A stretch of 64,000 bases of DNA from CAWCFV01 sp963794995 (GCA_963794995.1 CAWCFV010000002.1:1922001-1986000), one strand, 5' to 3'; positions 35,809-44,395 are shown, numbered from the stretch's first letter. A program made the numbers and translations. Notes: generated by a model not told the origin, from the sequence alone.

Positions 35809-38436
35809 ATGGAGCAGTCGGGGACCCCGGAGGTGGCCGCCCCGGGAGCACGCCGAGGCGCGCGCCCGACGCGGCGGGTCCTCGCGCTCGTCCTGGCGCT
35901 GGTGGTCGTCGGGGCGGTGATGCTGGCCGGCCTGCTCGCCTCGCCGACCGAGCCCCCCACCGACCTGCGCATCCCGTGGTGGCTGCTGGCCCTGATGTTC
36001 GCCGCCACCGAGATGTGGGTCTTCCACATCCAGGTCGGCCGCGAGGCCCAGAGCATCAGCATCTCCGAGATCCCGCTGATGCTGGCGCTCTTCTACGCCT
36101 TCCCGCAGGACCTGCTCGTGGCCCGGGTGGTCGGCTCGACGCTGGTCATGCTGCTGCACCGCCGGCAGACCCTGCTCAAGTCCGGCGTGAACGCGGCCCT
36201 GATGTTCGCGGACACGACGGTCGCCCTGGCCGTGTTCCGGCTCGTCGGCGGCGGCAGCACCTCGGACGGCTGGCGGGAGTGGACCGGGGGTGTGCTCGCG
36301 TGCGCTGCCGCCATGGCGGTCGACCTGGTCGTCCTGTCGGTGATCATCCGCTGGTACGACGGCAAGCCGCCGCTGTCCGGGCTGCGCAGCTTCGCCTCCG
36401 GCGTGAGCATCGCCGCCGCCGGTGGCCTGCTCGGCCTGATGCCGCTGCTCACGCTGCGCCTCGGCCCGCTCGCCGCCGTCCCGCTGGTGGCGTCCGGGGC
36501 GATGCTGATGCTCGGCTACCGCGCCTACGCCTCGCTCGCCGACCGGCACACCAGCCTCGAGCGGTTGTTCCGCTTCAGCCGCGAGCTGTCCACCGCCCCG
36601 GCCTCCGACGACGTCCTGCCCTCGGTGCTGCAGCAGGCCCGCGCACTCCTGCGCGGCGAGGTGGCCGAGGTCCTGCTCTTCGGCGAGGACGGCCCGTCGG
36701 TCTCGCGCTACGACGGCTCCCGGATCGTCGAGCTCGACGAGGGCTCGGCGACCCGTGCCTCGCGACTGGCCCGGGCCGTGCTCGACGGGTCCGACCCGGT
36801 GCTCGTCCGCACCGAGGACGAGGCAGGCGCGGCGTACCTGCGCGCCCGGGGCGCCGACGAGGCCGTCCTGGCTCCGCTGCGCTATGACGGCCAGACCGTC
36901 GGCGCGGTGGCGGTGCACGACCGGATGGGCGAGGTGCGCGGCTTCTCGACGAGCGACGTCCACCTGCTGCAGACCGTGGCCAACCACGCCTCGGTCGCGC
37001 TGCACAACGAGATGCTGATCGGCAGGCTGCGGCACGACGCGATGCACGACACGCTCACCGGGCTCCCGAACCGCTCGCAGATCACCACCGAGGCCATCGC
37101 CGCCCTCGCCGACGCCCGGCACCGCCGCGGCCAGGTCGCGATGATGATCATCGACCTCAACGGATTCAAGGCGGTCAACGACACCCTCGGCCACCACGTC
37201 GGCGACGACCTGCTGCGCGAGGTGGCGGTCCGGTTCGACGCGGCCATGCCGCACGGCGCGACGGTCGCCCGGCTCGGCGGCGACGAGTTCGCCGTCCTGG
37301 TGCACGCGTGGTGCGAGGCGTCACCCGAGACCGTCGCGGAGGGGCTGATCGCCACGCTGGAGCCGCACTTCACCGTCGGTGAGGAGCGGCTGCACCTGTC
37401 CGGCTCGGTCGGCATCGCGCTGGCCCCCGAGCACGGGCGCACCGTGTCGGACCTGCTCAAGCGCGCCGACATCGCCATGTACGCCGCGAAGAACGGCGCC
37501 GACCGCTACGTGCTCTACCGCCAGGACATCGACGTCAACGACCCGTCGCTGCTCTCCCTCATGGGCGAGCTGCGGGACGCCCTGGAGAGCGGCGACGTCG
37601 ACATCGAGGTCGAGCCGGTCGTCGACCTCACGAACGGTCGGATCCACTCCTGCGAGGCGCTCGTGCGCTGGCACCACCCGGTGCGCGGCACGCTGCGCCC
37701 GGGCCTGTTCCTCCCGCTGGCCGAGCGCAACGGCCTGATCGTGCCGCTCACCAGCCTCGTCCTGGACCGGGCCGTCGCGGCCTGTGCCGCCTGGCGGGCC
37801 GACGGCCTCGACATCGGCATCTCGGTGAACCTCTCGGCGCGCTCGTTGCTCGACACCCTGCTGCCCTCGGTCGTGGCCCAGACCCTGGCCCGGCACGACC
37901 TGCCCAGCAACCGGCTGACCCTCGAGATCACCGAGAGCATCGTCCTGAGCGACGCCGACCGGGCCCTCGGCCTGCTCGCCGACCTGCGCGACCTGGGCGT
38001 CCGGCTGTCGCTGGACGACTTCGGAACGGGCTACTCCTCGCTCACGCACCTGTCCGAGCTGCCGATCCAGCAGCTGAAGATCGACCGGTCCTTCGTCAGC
38101 CAGCTGCACGAGGCCGGCCGGGACCGGGCCATCGTCGCGGCCGTCGCCGACCTCGCCCGGCACCTCGAGCTCGAGGTGGTGGCCGAGGGCATCGAGACGC
38201 CGGAGACCGCCCTGGCCCTCGGCGAGATGGGCTGCCGGTTCGGGCAGGGCTACTACTACTCGATGTCGATGGCGCCCGAGCTGCTGCCCATGTGGGTGGC
38301 TACCCGCCCGGACCGGGACCGCCAGGGTCCGGTCCCCGGCGCCTCGACCTCGACCACCCGGCGGCCGGCCGGCATGGGCCTGGCGGGCGCGACCGGGGGC
38401 TCACCCCGCGCCCAGCTCCTGCGCTCGGTGCACTGA
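35809..38436 (+). CDS. Membrane-bound GGDEF-EAL protein (c-di-GMP metabolism)
   Basis: This 875-residue protein has several N-terminal transmembrane helices (about residues 20-240), a GAF-like sensor (about 260-400), GGDEF and EAL. The diguanylate-cyclase motif is intact (ARLGGDEFAVLV, near 490). EAL-domain catalytic motifs are present: CEALVRWHHP (near 616), the ES of EITESIVLSD, DDFGTGYSSL and AEGIETPE. It could make and/or degrade c-di-GMP; the QPI segment is replaced by VEPVVDL, so hydrolytic activity needs testing. The ATG at 35809 is used because an upstream terminator covers the longer frame; its ribosome-binding site is poor. Confidence 0.88.
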   Translation: MEQSGTPEVAAPGARRGARPTRRVLALVLALVVVGAVMLAGLLASPTEPPTDLRIPWWLLALMFAATEMWVFHIQVGREAQSISISEIPLMLALFYAFPQDLLVARVVGSTLVMLLHRRQTLLKSGVNAALMFADTTVALAVFRLVGGGSTSDGWREWTGGVLACAAAMAVDLVVLSVIIRWYDGKPPLSGLRSFASGVSIAAAGGLLGLMPLLTLRLGPLAAVPLVASGAMLMLGYRAYASLADRHTSLERLFRFSRELSTAPASDDVLPSVLQQARALLRGEVAEVLLFGEDGPSVSRYDGSRIVELDEGSATRASRLARAVLDGSDPVLVRTEDEAGAAYLRARGADEAVLAPLRYDGQTVGAVAVHDRMGEVRGFSTSDVHLLQTVANHASVALHNEMLIGRLRHDAMHDTLTGLPNRSQITTEAIAALADARHRRGQVAMMIIDLNGFKAVNDTLGHHVGDDLLREVAVRFDAAMPHGATVARLGGDEFAVLVHAWCEASPETVAEGLIATLEPHFTVGEERLHLSGSVGIALAPEHGRTVSDLLKRADIAMYAAKNGADRYVLYRQDIDVNDPSLLSLMGELRDALESGDVDIEVEPVVDLTNGRIHSCEALVRWHHPVRGTLRPGLFLPLAERNGLIVPLTSLVLDRAVAACAAWRADGLDIGISVNLSARSLLDTLLPSVVAQTLARHDLPSNRLTLEITESIVLSDADRALGLLADLRDLGVRLSLDDFGTGYSSLTHLSELPIQQLKIDRSFVSQLHEAGRDRAIVAAVADLARHLELEVVAEGIETPETALALGEMGCRFGQGYYYSMSMAPELLPMWVATRPDRDRQGPVPGASTSTTRRPAGMGLAGATGGSPRAQLLRSVH

Positions 38437-38449
38437 GCCGCGGCGCCGC

Positions 38450-39025
38450 TCAGGTCGCCGTGCGGTGGAAGCTCTGGAAGCTGCGCGACGGCGTGGGGCC
38501 GCGCTGGCCCTGGTAGCGCGACCCCTGCGCCCCCGAGCCGTAGGGCGCCTCGGCCGGGCTGGTGAGCCGGAAGAAGCACAGCTGGCCGATCTTCATGCCC
38601 GGCCACAGCTTGATCGGCAGCGTCGCGACGTTGGACAGCTCGAGGGTCACGTGCCCGGAGAACCCGGCGTCGATGAAGCCGGCGGTCGAGTGCGTGAGCA
38701 ACCCCAGCCTCCCGAGGCTCGACTTGCCCTCGAGCCGCGCCGACACGTCGTCGGGAAGGGAGACGACCTCGTAGGTCGAGCCGAGCACGAACTCGCCCGG
38801 GTGCAGGATGAACGGCTCGTCCCCCTCCGGCTCCACCAGCCGGGTCAGCTCGGGCTGCTCGACCGCCGGGTCGATGTGCGGGTAGCGGTGGTTCTCGAAC
38901 ACCCGGAAGTAGCGGTCGATGCGCACGTCGACGCTCGACGGCTGCACCATCGCCGGGTCGTAGGGGTCCAGGGCGACCCGGCCCGAGTCGATCGCGGCGC
39001 GGATGTCCTTGTCCGAGAGCAGCAC
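38450..39025 (-). CDS. dcd: dCTP deaminase (dUMP-forming type)
   Basis: Dcd converts dCTP toward dUMP for thymidylate synthesis; the actinobacterial form combines deaminase and dUTPase activity. The 191-residue protein starts VLLSDKDIRAAIDSGRVAL and has QPSSVDVRID, EGKSSLGRLGLLTHSTAGF (nucleotide binding), IDAGFSGHVTLELSN with the catalytic Glu, and GQLCFFRLTSPAEAPYGSG. The C-terminal QGQRGPTPSRSFQSFHR folds over the active site. The GTG at 39025 has TAGGGT six bases upstream. It is divergent from the tRNA-Gly gene. Confidence 0.96.
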   Translation of the reverse strand: MLLSDKDIRAAIDSGRVALDPYDPAMVQPSSVDVRIDRYFRVFENHRYPHIDPAVEQPELTRLVEPEGDEPFILHPGEFVLGSTYEVVSLPDDVSARLEGKSSLGRLGLLTHSTAGFIDAGFSGHVTLELSNVATLPIKLWPGMKIGQLCFFRLTSPAEAPYGSGAQGSRYQGQRGPTPSRSFQSFHRTAT

Positions 39026-39031
39026 AGGGCG

Positions 39032-39037
39032 ACCCTA
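39032..39037 (-). promoter_or_regulatory. -10 element, leaderless promoter of dcd
   Basis: TAGGGT on the minus strand, then CGCCCT, then the GTG at 39025. Confidence 0.65.
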
Positions 39038-39069
39038 GCGGCGCCCGGGACCCGATCCGGACAAGGCGC

Positions 39070-39075
39070 TAGCAT
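39070..39075 (+). promoter_or_regulatory. -10 element of the tRNA-Gly promoter
   Basis: TAGCAT lies 16 bases before the mature tRNA 5' end, a spacing that allows a short 5' leader removed by RNase P. Confidence 0.5.
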
Positions 39076-39091
39076 GTCCGGGTTGCGCCTC

Positions 39092-39165
39092 GCGGGTGTA
39101 GTTCAATGGCAGAACATCAGCTTCCCAAGCTGACAGTGCGAGTTCGATTCTCGTCACCCGCTCCA
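39092..39165 (+). tRNA. tRNA-Gly (CCC anticodon)
   Basis: This is a 74-base cloverleaf including an encoded CCA. The acceptor GCGGGTG pairs with CACCCGC; the D arm contains GTTCAATGGCAGAAC. The anticodon stem TCAGC/GCTGA encloses TTCCCAA, giving anticodon CCC for GGG codons. The T arm contains GTTCGATTC. The discriminator is U before CCA. In M. tuberculosis a tRNA-Gly gene also lies close to dcd (from memory). Confidence 0.96.
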
Positions 39166-39200
39166 GCACTCGCCCCATCCCATCGCGCCGCCCGAACCGG

Positions 39201-39277
39201 GGACACGAAAGACGGCGCAATTGCCTCCAGCGCGCTGGTGACGGACTGATGCAGGCGTTGCGCCGTCGTTGGTGTCC
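39201..39277. repeat. Long imperfect inverted repeat downstream of tRNA-Gly
   Basis: GGACACGAAAGACGGCGCAA (39201-39220) matches the reverse complement of 39258-39277 at 18 of 20 positions. Inside lies CCAGCGCGCTGG (39226-39237). It may terminate the tRNA transcript or be a remnant of a mobile element inserted beside a tRNA. No second copy was seen in the window. Confidence 0.6.
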
Positions 39278-39327
39278 AGGTGATTCAGGGCGCCGGAACG
39301 GTCGGGCGGCGCACACGCGTGGGGCCC

Positions 39328-39837
39328 TCACGAACCCGGCAGGTTGTCGTCGGCAGTCGACCGGGCGGCGTGGGCCATGATCCATTCGACGGCGGTCTCT
39401 CCGCCGGGACGGTAGCGCGGCGACGCCAGCCAGATGGCCGCGAACGATCCGCGGACCGCGCACTCGACCTCGTCCGCGGGTAGTGCGAGCGCCCAGGCCG
39501 CCCTGAGCGGTGAGTAGAAGATGTCCACGACCGCCTTGAAGGCTTCGACCTCCCCCTCGCCGCACCGGAGCAGCAGGTCGGAGATGAGGCCGGTCCTGCA
39601 CGACGAGAAGTCGGTCAGCGTGGCGGCTGCAGCAACGGCCGCGAGTACGGTCACCCCGGCGTGGTCGTGGACATCGAGCGCCTGCGACCCACGCGCGGTC
39701 TCGGGAGCAGAGTCGGGCACCGTCACCAGACCTTCGGCCAGATGGAGCACGGCGACCGGGTCCGGGGTCGGTGCCAAGCGGAACCGCTCGGCTACGGGAC
39801 AACCTTGCCCGGGTTCCGGCATCGCAATCCCCGACAC
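39328..39837 (-). CDS. Sigma-70 region-2-like protein lacking region 4
   Basis: This is a 169-residue frame (an in-frame ATG at 39822 is an equally good start). Its C-terminal half, LLLRCGEGEVEAFKAVVDIFYSPLRAAWALAL then DEVECAVRGSFAAIWLASPRYRPGGETAVEWIMAHAARSTAD (read in blocks), follows the region 2 pattern of ECF sigma factors of the SigK/SigF-like type. It stops where region 4 would begin. The N-terminus contains unrelated low-complexity sequence. Either it is a decayed sigma factor or a region-2-only protein that could compete for RNA polymerase. Base composition is less GC-rich than its neighbours, which hints at transfer or decay. Confidence 0.55.
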   Translation of the reverse strand: MSGIAMPEPGQGCPVAERFRLAPTPDPVAVLHLAEGLVTVPDSAPETARGSQALDVHDHAGVTVLAAVAAAATLTDFSSCRTGLISDLLLRCGEGEVEAFKAVVDIFYSPLRAAWALALPADEVECAVRGSFAAIWLASPRYRPGGETAVEWIMAHAARSTADDNLPGS

Positions 39838-39852
39838 CGGGACGAGTGCGGC

Positions 39853-41184
39853 TCAGGCCTCGTACGCGTCGGGGACGCCGTCACGGTCCCGGTCGCGGTC
39901 CTCGGCCTCGCAGATGAGCCGGTAGACACGGCTGCGGGTGCGCAGCACCACGGCGGCCAGGGCGGCGGCCGCCAGGGACCCGGCGAGGACCGCGACCTTG
40001 ACGTGGTCGTCGCGCTCGGAGCCGGCGCCGAAGGCCAGCTCCCCGATCAGCAGCGAGACGGTGAACCCGATGCCGGCGAGCAGCGCCAGCCCGAGCATGT
40101 CCCACCACGACAGCTCGGGGTCGAGCTCGGCGCGCTCCATCCTCGCGACCAGCCAGGTCCCGGCGAGCACCCCGATCGGCTTGCCCACGACCAGGGCGAT
40201 GACCACGCCGTACGCCACCGGGTCGGTCACGGCCGACCGAAGCCCGTCGACCCCGCCGAGCGTGACGCCGGCGGCGAAGAAGGCGAAGACCGGCACGGCG
40301 AAGGACGCCGACAGCGGCCGGAACCGGTGCTCCAGGTGCTCGGCGAGCCCGACCGCACCGTCCGGGCCGTGGTGCCGGCGGCCCCGGCCCACGGGGCGGG
40401 TGCGGACCGGGACGACCAGGCCGAGCAGCACGCCGGCGACCGTGGCGTGCACGCCGGACTCGTGGACGAGCACCCAGGTCAGCAGCGCCAGCGGGAGCAG
40501 CAGCCACCAGGCGCGGATGCCGCGCTGCACCGCGGCGGCGAACGCCGCCAGGGGCAGAACGGCCAGCAGCAGCGGGCCGAAGGCCAGGTCGTCGGTGTAG
40601 GCGACGGCGATGATCAGGATGGCGAGCAGGTCGTCGACGACCGCCAGCGTGAGCAGGAAGGTGCGCAGCGCCGACGGCAGCCGCGACCCCAGCACCGCGA
40701 GCACCGCGAGCGCGAAGGCGATGTCGGTCGCGGTAGGGATCGCCCACCCCGACAGGTCGCCGTCACCGCCACCGAGGGCGCCGGTGTTCAGCGCGAGGTA
40801 GACGGCCGCCGGCACGACGACCCCGCCGATCGCGGCGGCGACCGGGATGGCGGCCTTCCACGGGTCCCGCAGGTCGCCGGCGACGAACTCCCGCTTGAGC
40901 TCCAGGCCGGCGACGAAGAAGAAGATCGCCAGCAGCCCGTCCGCCGCCCAGGTGCCCAGGGTCAGGTCGAGGTGCAGCGCCTCGGGCCCGACCTTCAGGT
41001 CGCGCAGCGCCCGGTACTCGTCGTCCCACGGCGTGTTCGACCAGACCAGGGCCAGCCCGGCCGCGACCAGCAGCAGGACCCCGCCGACGGTCTCGCTGCG
41101 CAGGATCGCGGCGATCCGCTGGGTCTCGGGCCAGGAGCCGCGACCCAGTAGGACGCGGCCCGGCGGCTGCCCTCCGACGCTCAT
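39853..41184 (-). CDS. nhaA: Na+/H+ antiporter NhaA
   Basis: NhaA exports Na+ in exchange for H+ at alkaline pH. The 443-residue protein has about 12 hydrophobic helices. The ion-binding Asp pair is in LAVVDDLLAILIIA near residue 182, and the GWAIPTATDIAFALAVL segment (helix IV region) is also present. FFFVAGLELKREFVAGDLRD and GIGFTVSLLIGELAF are further family marks. Unusually, the C-terminus ends EDRDRDRDGVPDAYEA, resembling a calcium-binding DxDxDG repeat. GAGGGGG precedes the ATG. It lies just downstream of the ArsB/NhaD-type gene, possibly in one unit. Confidence 0.93.
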   Translation of the reverse strand: MSVGGQPPGRVLLGRGSWPETQRIAAILRSETVGGVLLLVAAGLALVWSNTPWDDEYRALRDLKVGPEALHLDLTLGTWAADGLLAIFFFVAGLELKREFVAGDLRDPWKAAIPVAAAIGGVVVPAAVYLALNTGALGGGDGDLSGWAIPTATDIAFALAVLAVLGSRLPSALRTFLLTLAVVDDLLAILIIAVAYTDDLAFGPLLLAVLPLAAFAAAVQRGIRAWWLLLPLALLTWVLVHESGVHATVAGVLLGLVVPVRTRPVGRGRRHHGPDGAVGLAEHLEHRFRPLSASFAVPVFAFFAAGVTLGGVDGLRSAVTDPVAYGVVIALVVGKPIGVLAGTWLVARMERAELDPELSWWDMLGLALLAGIGFTVSLLIGELAFGAGSERDDHVKVAVLAGSLAAAALAAVVLRTRSRVYRLICEAEDRDRDRDGVPDAYEA

Positions 41185-41227
41185 CCGGCCCCCTCGGTGC
41201 TCGGCGCCCGCCCGGCGCGTGGGCCGG

Positions 41228-42520
41228 TCACGTGAACGCGTAGTAGCGCAGCCACAGGTAGCCCCACGCGATCGCGATGGTCACCACGGCGGTGAACGCA
41301 CCGTACTTGGTGAACTTCCAGAACGAGATCGGGTGCCCGTTGCGGGCGGCGATGCCCAGGATCACGACGTTGGCGCTGGCACCCACGGCCGTCGCGTTGC
41401 CACCGAGGTCGGCACCGAGCGCGAGGGCCCACCACAGGGCGTTGGCCTGTCCGGAGCCGCCGCCCGACTCCACCAGGGACTGGACCAGCGGGGTCATCGT
41501 CGCGACGTACGGGATGTTGTCGACGATCCCGGACAGCAGCGCCGAGCCCCACAGCAGGACGCTGGACGCGAGCAGGTACTTGTCACCGACGGCCTCGGTG
41601 ACGGTGTTGCCGAGGTCCTCGATCAGGCCCACCTCGATGAGCCCGCCGACCATGACGAACAGGCCCATGAAGAAGACCAGCGTCGGCCACTCGACCTCTT
41701 CGAGGTACTCGGTGGGGTCCAGGCGGGAGACCGCGACCAGGACCCCGGCGCCCAGCAGGGCCACCAGGGACGGCTCGATGTGCAGCCAGGAGTGCAGGAT
41801 GAAGGCGACCGTCACACCGGTCAGGACGACGCCGCACTTGACGAGCAGGCCCTTGTCCCGGATCACGTCCCGCTCGTCGAGCGCCATCAGGGCGTCGACC
41901 CGGTCCGGGTGGTACTGCAGCTGCTTCCCGAACATCAGCTTGCACAGCAGGATGAACACACCGAGGAGCACCACGACGACCGGGCCAAGGTTGAGCACGA
42001 AGTCGTTGAAGGTGAGGTCGGACCGGCTGGCGATGATGATGTTGGGCGGGTCGCCGATGAGCGTGGCGGTCCCGCCGATGTTCGACGCCAGCGCCTCGGC
42101 GATCAGGAACGGGATCGGGCTCACGCCCAGCCGGTCGGCCACCAGCAGGGTGACCGGCGCGATGAGCAGCACCGTGGTCACGTTGTCGAGCAGCGCGGAG
42201 GCCACCGCGGTGATGACGACGAGCAGCACCATCGTGGGGAACGGCCGGCCGCGGGTGCGCTTGGCCGACCAGATCGCCAGGAAGTCGAAGGCACCGGTCT
42301 GCTTCACCACGCTGACGATGACCATCATGCCGAGCAGCAGGAAGATGACGTTCCAGTCGACGCCGGTGCGCTCGGAGAAGAACGCGGTCTCGGCGTCGGC
42401 CACACCGAGCACCACCATGCCGGCGGCACCCAGCAGGGCAGCCGCGACCCGGTGGATGCGCTCGGTGGCGATGAGGATGTAGGCAGCGGTGAAGACCGCT
42501 ACCACCAGGACGGCGGTCAC
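41228..42520 (-). CDS. ArsB/NhaD (ion transporter superfamily) permease
   Basis: This 430-residue membrane protein of the ArsB/NhaD/SLC13-like group has about 11 helices. Two hairpin signatures are visible: IGGTATLIGDPPNIIIAS (about 145) and the inverted-repeat counterpart DLGGNATAVGASANVVILG (about 375). Members move arsenite, Na+/H+ or dicarboxylates; the GDPPN motif is shared by P-protein-type carriers. Lying between NhaA and a CBS-domain gene, Na+ or another ion is more likely than arsenite. The GTG at 42520 overlaps the CBS gene's stop by 4 bases, so the two proteins are probably made together and may interact. Confidence 0.85.
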   Translation of the reverse strand: MTAVLVVAVFTAAYILIATERIHRVAAALLGAAGMVVLGVADAETAFFSERTGVDWNVIFLLLGMMVIVSVVKQTGAFDFLAIWSAKRTRGRPFPTMVLLVVITAVASALLDNVTTVLLIAPVTLLVADRLGVSPIPFLIAEALASNIGGTATLIGDPPNIIIASRSDLTFNDFVLNLGPVVVVLLGVFILLCKLMFGKQLQYHPDRVDALMALDERDVIRDKGLLVKCGVVLTGVTVAFILHSWLHIEPSLVALLGAGVLVAVSRLDPTEYLEEVEWPTLVFFMGLFVMVGGLIEVGLIEDLGNTVTEAVGDKYLLASSVLLWGSALLSGIVDNIPYVATMTPLVQSLVESGGGSGQANALWWALALGADLGGNATAVGASANVVILGIAARNGHPISFWKFTKYGAFTAVVTIAIAWGYLWLRYYAFT

Positions 42521-42987
42521 GCCTGGGGCGCCGTGGGCGTCGCGGGCAGCAGGTAGTCGAGCAGCCGGGGGACGGTGACGACGCCGACGACCTGGTCGTC
42601 CTCGACCACCGCGAGCAGGGGGCTGTGCATCCGCGCCATGACCGCGGCCATCTCCAGGGCCGTCGCGTCACCGTCCACGACCGGGAGCTCGTCGCGGTCG
42701 CGCCCGTTCGGCAGGACGTCGGCCACGCTGCTGCCGGACAGGCGGCGGCAGAGCTCGTCGGAGGCGTCCTCGTCGAGGGCCCGCGCCAGCTGCGGGTCGT
42801 CCTGGACGTAGCGCGGGATCACGAACCGCAGGACCTGCGACCCGCCCAGCACGGCGTGCGGGTGGCCCTCGTCGTCGACGACGACCAGCCCGGGCTTGCG
42901 GGCCTGGGCCATGGCCCGGGCGGCGGCCATGGCGTCGCTCGCGAGCGTGACGGTGGGAAAGTCCTCGGCGAGGTCTCGGGCGCGCAT
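42517..42987 (-). CDS. CBS-domain pair protein
   Basis: This 156-residue protein consists of two CBS motifs: residues 1-70 (MRARDLAEDFPTVTLASDAM ... GLVVVDDEGHPHAVLGGSQVLRF) and 95-150 (SVADVLPNGRDRDELPVVDG ... SPLLAVVEDDQVVGVVTVPRLL). CBS pairs bind adenosyl nucleotides and regulate partner proteins, often ion carriers. The 4-base overlap with the downstream permease gene suggests it senses energy status for that carrier, by inference. The ATG at 42987 follows GGAG; the longer frame is rejected because it overlaps the divergent HAD gene. Confidence 0.85.
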   Translation of the reverse strand: MRARDLAEDFPTVTLASDAMAAARAMAQARKPGLVVVDDEGHPHAVLGGSQVLRFVIPRYVQDDPQLARALDEDASDELCRRLSGSSVADVLPNGRDRDELPVVDGDATALEMAAVMARMHSPLLAVVEDDQVVGVVTVPRLLDYLLPATPTAPQA

Positions 42988-43141
42988 CAGGGCTCCAGTC
43001 GACGGGAGTTCTGGGCAGGGTGGAACGGCTGCCGACCAGGCTTCCCGGCGCTCCGGCCGCCACCCTATCGGCAGCCGTCGGCCGGCCCGGGGCCACACCC
43101 ACGCCAGGGATGCCTCCCCGGCCGGCGGGTAGGGACCTGGC

Positions 43142-43831
43142 ATGTCGCTCCCGCGCCCACGCCCGGCCGTCGTCGTCTTCGACGTCAACGAGACGCTCAC
43201 CGACATGAGCCCGCTGCGGGGCCGGCTGGTCGAGGTCGGCGCCAGCGGGGCGCTGTTCGACACGTGGTTCGCCTCGACCCTGCGTGACGGGTTCGCGGTG
43301 ACGGCGGCCGGCGGGTACGCCGAGTTCGCCGACATCGCGCGGCACACCCTCACCGGTCTGCTCGCGGGCCGGCCCGACGCGCCGGCGGATCCCGCCCGTG
43401 CGGCCGACCACGTGCTGGCCGGGCTCCCGGGGCTCGACCTGCACCCCGACGTGCCCGAGGGCCTGCGGCGGCTGCACGGGGCGGGCGTCCGCCTGGTCAC
43501 GCTGACCAACGGCGCCACCTCGATGTCCGACGGCGCGCTCGCGCGGGCCGGGGTGGCCGACCTGTTCGACGCCCGGTTGTCGGTCGCCGACGCGGGCCGG
43601 TGGAAGCCGGCCGCCGAGTCCTACGCCTTCGCCGCGTCCGCCGTCGGCGAGCCGGCCGAGCGGCTGGCCCTCGTCGCGGTGCATCCCTGGGACGTCGACG
43701 GCGCGGTCCGCGCCGGCCTCACCGGCGCCTGGCTGGACCGCAGCGCGGAGGACTACCCGCCCTACCTCGCGGGACCGACCCTCAGCGCCGGCTCGCTGCC
43801 CGAGCTCGCCGAGGCGCTGCTCGCCGCCTGA
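43142..43831 (+). CDS. HAD-superfamily hydrolase, haloacid dehalogenase type II-like
   Basis: This 229-residue protein has the HAD nucleophile motif VVVFDVNETLTD (Asp14, with Asn in place of the second Asp, as in L-2-haloacid dehalogenases). Motif II is VTLTNGATS (about 121), the Lys is in GRWKPAAESY, and motif III AVHPWDVDGAVRAGL follows. Asn replacing Asp at motif I favours a dehalogenase-type rather than a phosphatase mechanism. The natural substrate is unknown. TAGGGA six bases before the ATG is a near-consensus leaderless -10. Confidence 0.85.
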   Translation: MSLPRPRPAVVVFDVNETLTDMSPLRGRLVEVGASGALFDTWFASTLRDGFAVTAAGGYAEFADIARHTLTGLLAGRPDAPADPARAADHVLAGLPGLDLHPDVPEGLRRLHGAGVRLVTLTNGATSMSDGALARAGVADLFDARLSVADAGRWKPAAESYAFAASAVGEPAERLALVAVHPWDVDGAVRAGLTGAWLDRSAEDYPPYLAGPTLSAGSLPELAEALLAA

Positions 43832-43844
43832 GCCGGCCGCCGCC

Positions 43845-44030
43845 TCAGACGGCGGGCTGCGGGGTGAGGATGTGGCTGATGTCCGACCCGTGCCGGCAGA
43901 GCAGGTCGTTGAGGTCGGCCACCCGGGCGGCGGCCAGCGCCGCCGCGTCGGCGTCGGGCGCGGCCTGGAGCGCCAGGTGAGCGGCCTCCAGCTGCGCGGT
44001 CATCTCGGCCACGAACTGCGGACTCGTCAT
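43845..44030 (-). CDS. Small helical protein coupled to a STAS gene (61 residues)
   Basis: This 61-residue Ala-rich, mostly helical protein (EMTAQLEAAHLALQAAP, AALAAARVADLNDLL) ends HGSDISHILTPQPAV. It has no transmembrane helix and no recognised family. Its ATG overlaps the STAS-domain gene's stop by 4 bases (ATGA), so it is translated with it and may be a partner of that protein. Confidence 0.65.
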   Translation of the reverse strand: MTSPQFVAEMTAQLEAAHLALQAAPDADAAALAAARVADLNDLLCRHGSDISHILTPQPAV

Positions 44031-44395
44031 CGGTCTCGCTCCTCCACGAAGGACGGCACGTCGAACACCTGGTCAAGGCCGGTGCGCTGCAGCAGGTCGC
44101 GGCAGCGGCGGTTCGCGCCGAGCAGTCGCACCTGACCGCCCCGGACCCGGCAGCGCCGTTGTGCCCACAGCAGCGCTGCCAGGGTCTGGGACGACAGGCG
44201 GGTCAGCCCCCGCACGTCGACGACGAGGCGGTTGGCACCCGCCGGGAGCAGGTCGTCGAAGGACCACCTGAGGTCGGACAGGCCGCGCAGCAGCCCGTCG
44301 TCGTCGAGCACGAGCCGACCGGTCGACTCCGCGCCGGCCGGCCGCACGGCCGCCGACGGGCGGCGGGTGCGGACACGCTCGGCGAGGACGGTCAC
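44027..44395 (-). CDS. STAS-domain protein, anti-sigma-factor-antagonist-like (copy 1)
   Basis: This 122-residue protein has a STAS fold. The strand LVVDVRGLTRLSSQTLAALL carries the Ser pair at the position of the phosphorylatable Ser in SpoIIAA/RsbV. RVRGGQVRLLGANRRCRDLLQRTGLDQVFDV completes the fold. STAS proteins bind anti-sigma kinases in partner-switching systems, but no RsbW/SpoIIAB-type kinase is nearby. The GTG at 44395 is the likely start; no good Shine-Dalgarno is visible. It is divergent from a two-component system. Confidence 0.78.
   Translation of the reverse strand: MTVLAERVRTRRPSAAVRPAGAESTGRLVLDDDGLLRGLSDLRWSFDDLLPAGANRLVVDVRGLTRLSSQTLAALLWAQRRCRVRGGQVRLLGANRRCRDLLQRTGLDQVFDVPSFVEERDR

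Noticed and set aside
39261..39840. Genomic island at tRNA-Gly
   Set aside because: No integrase gene or repeated tRNA 3' end was found; only one odd gene and one palindrome lie there before conserved nhaA.
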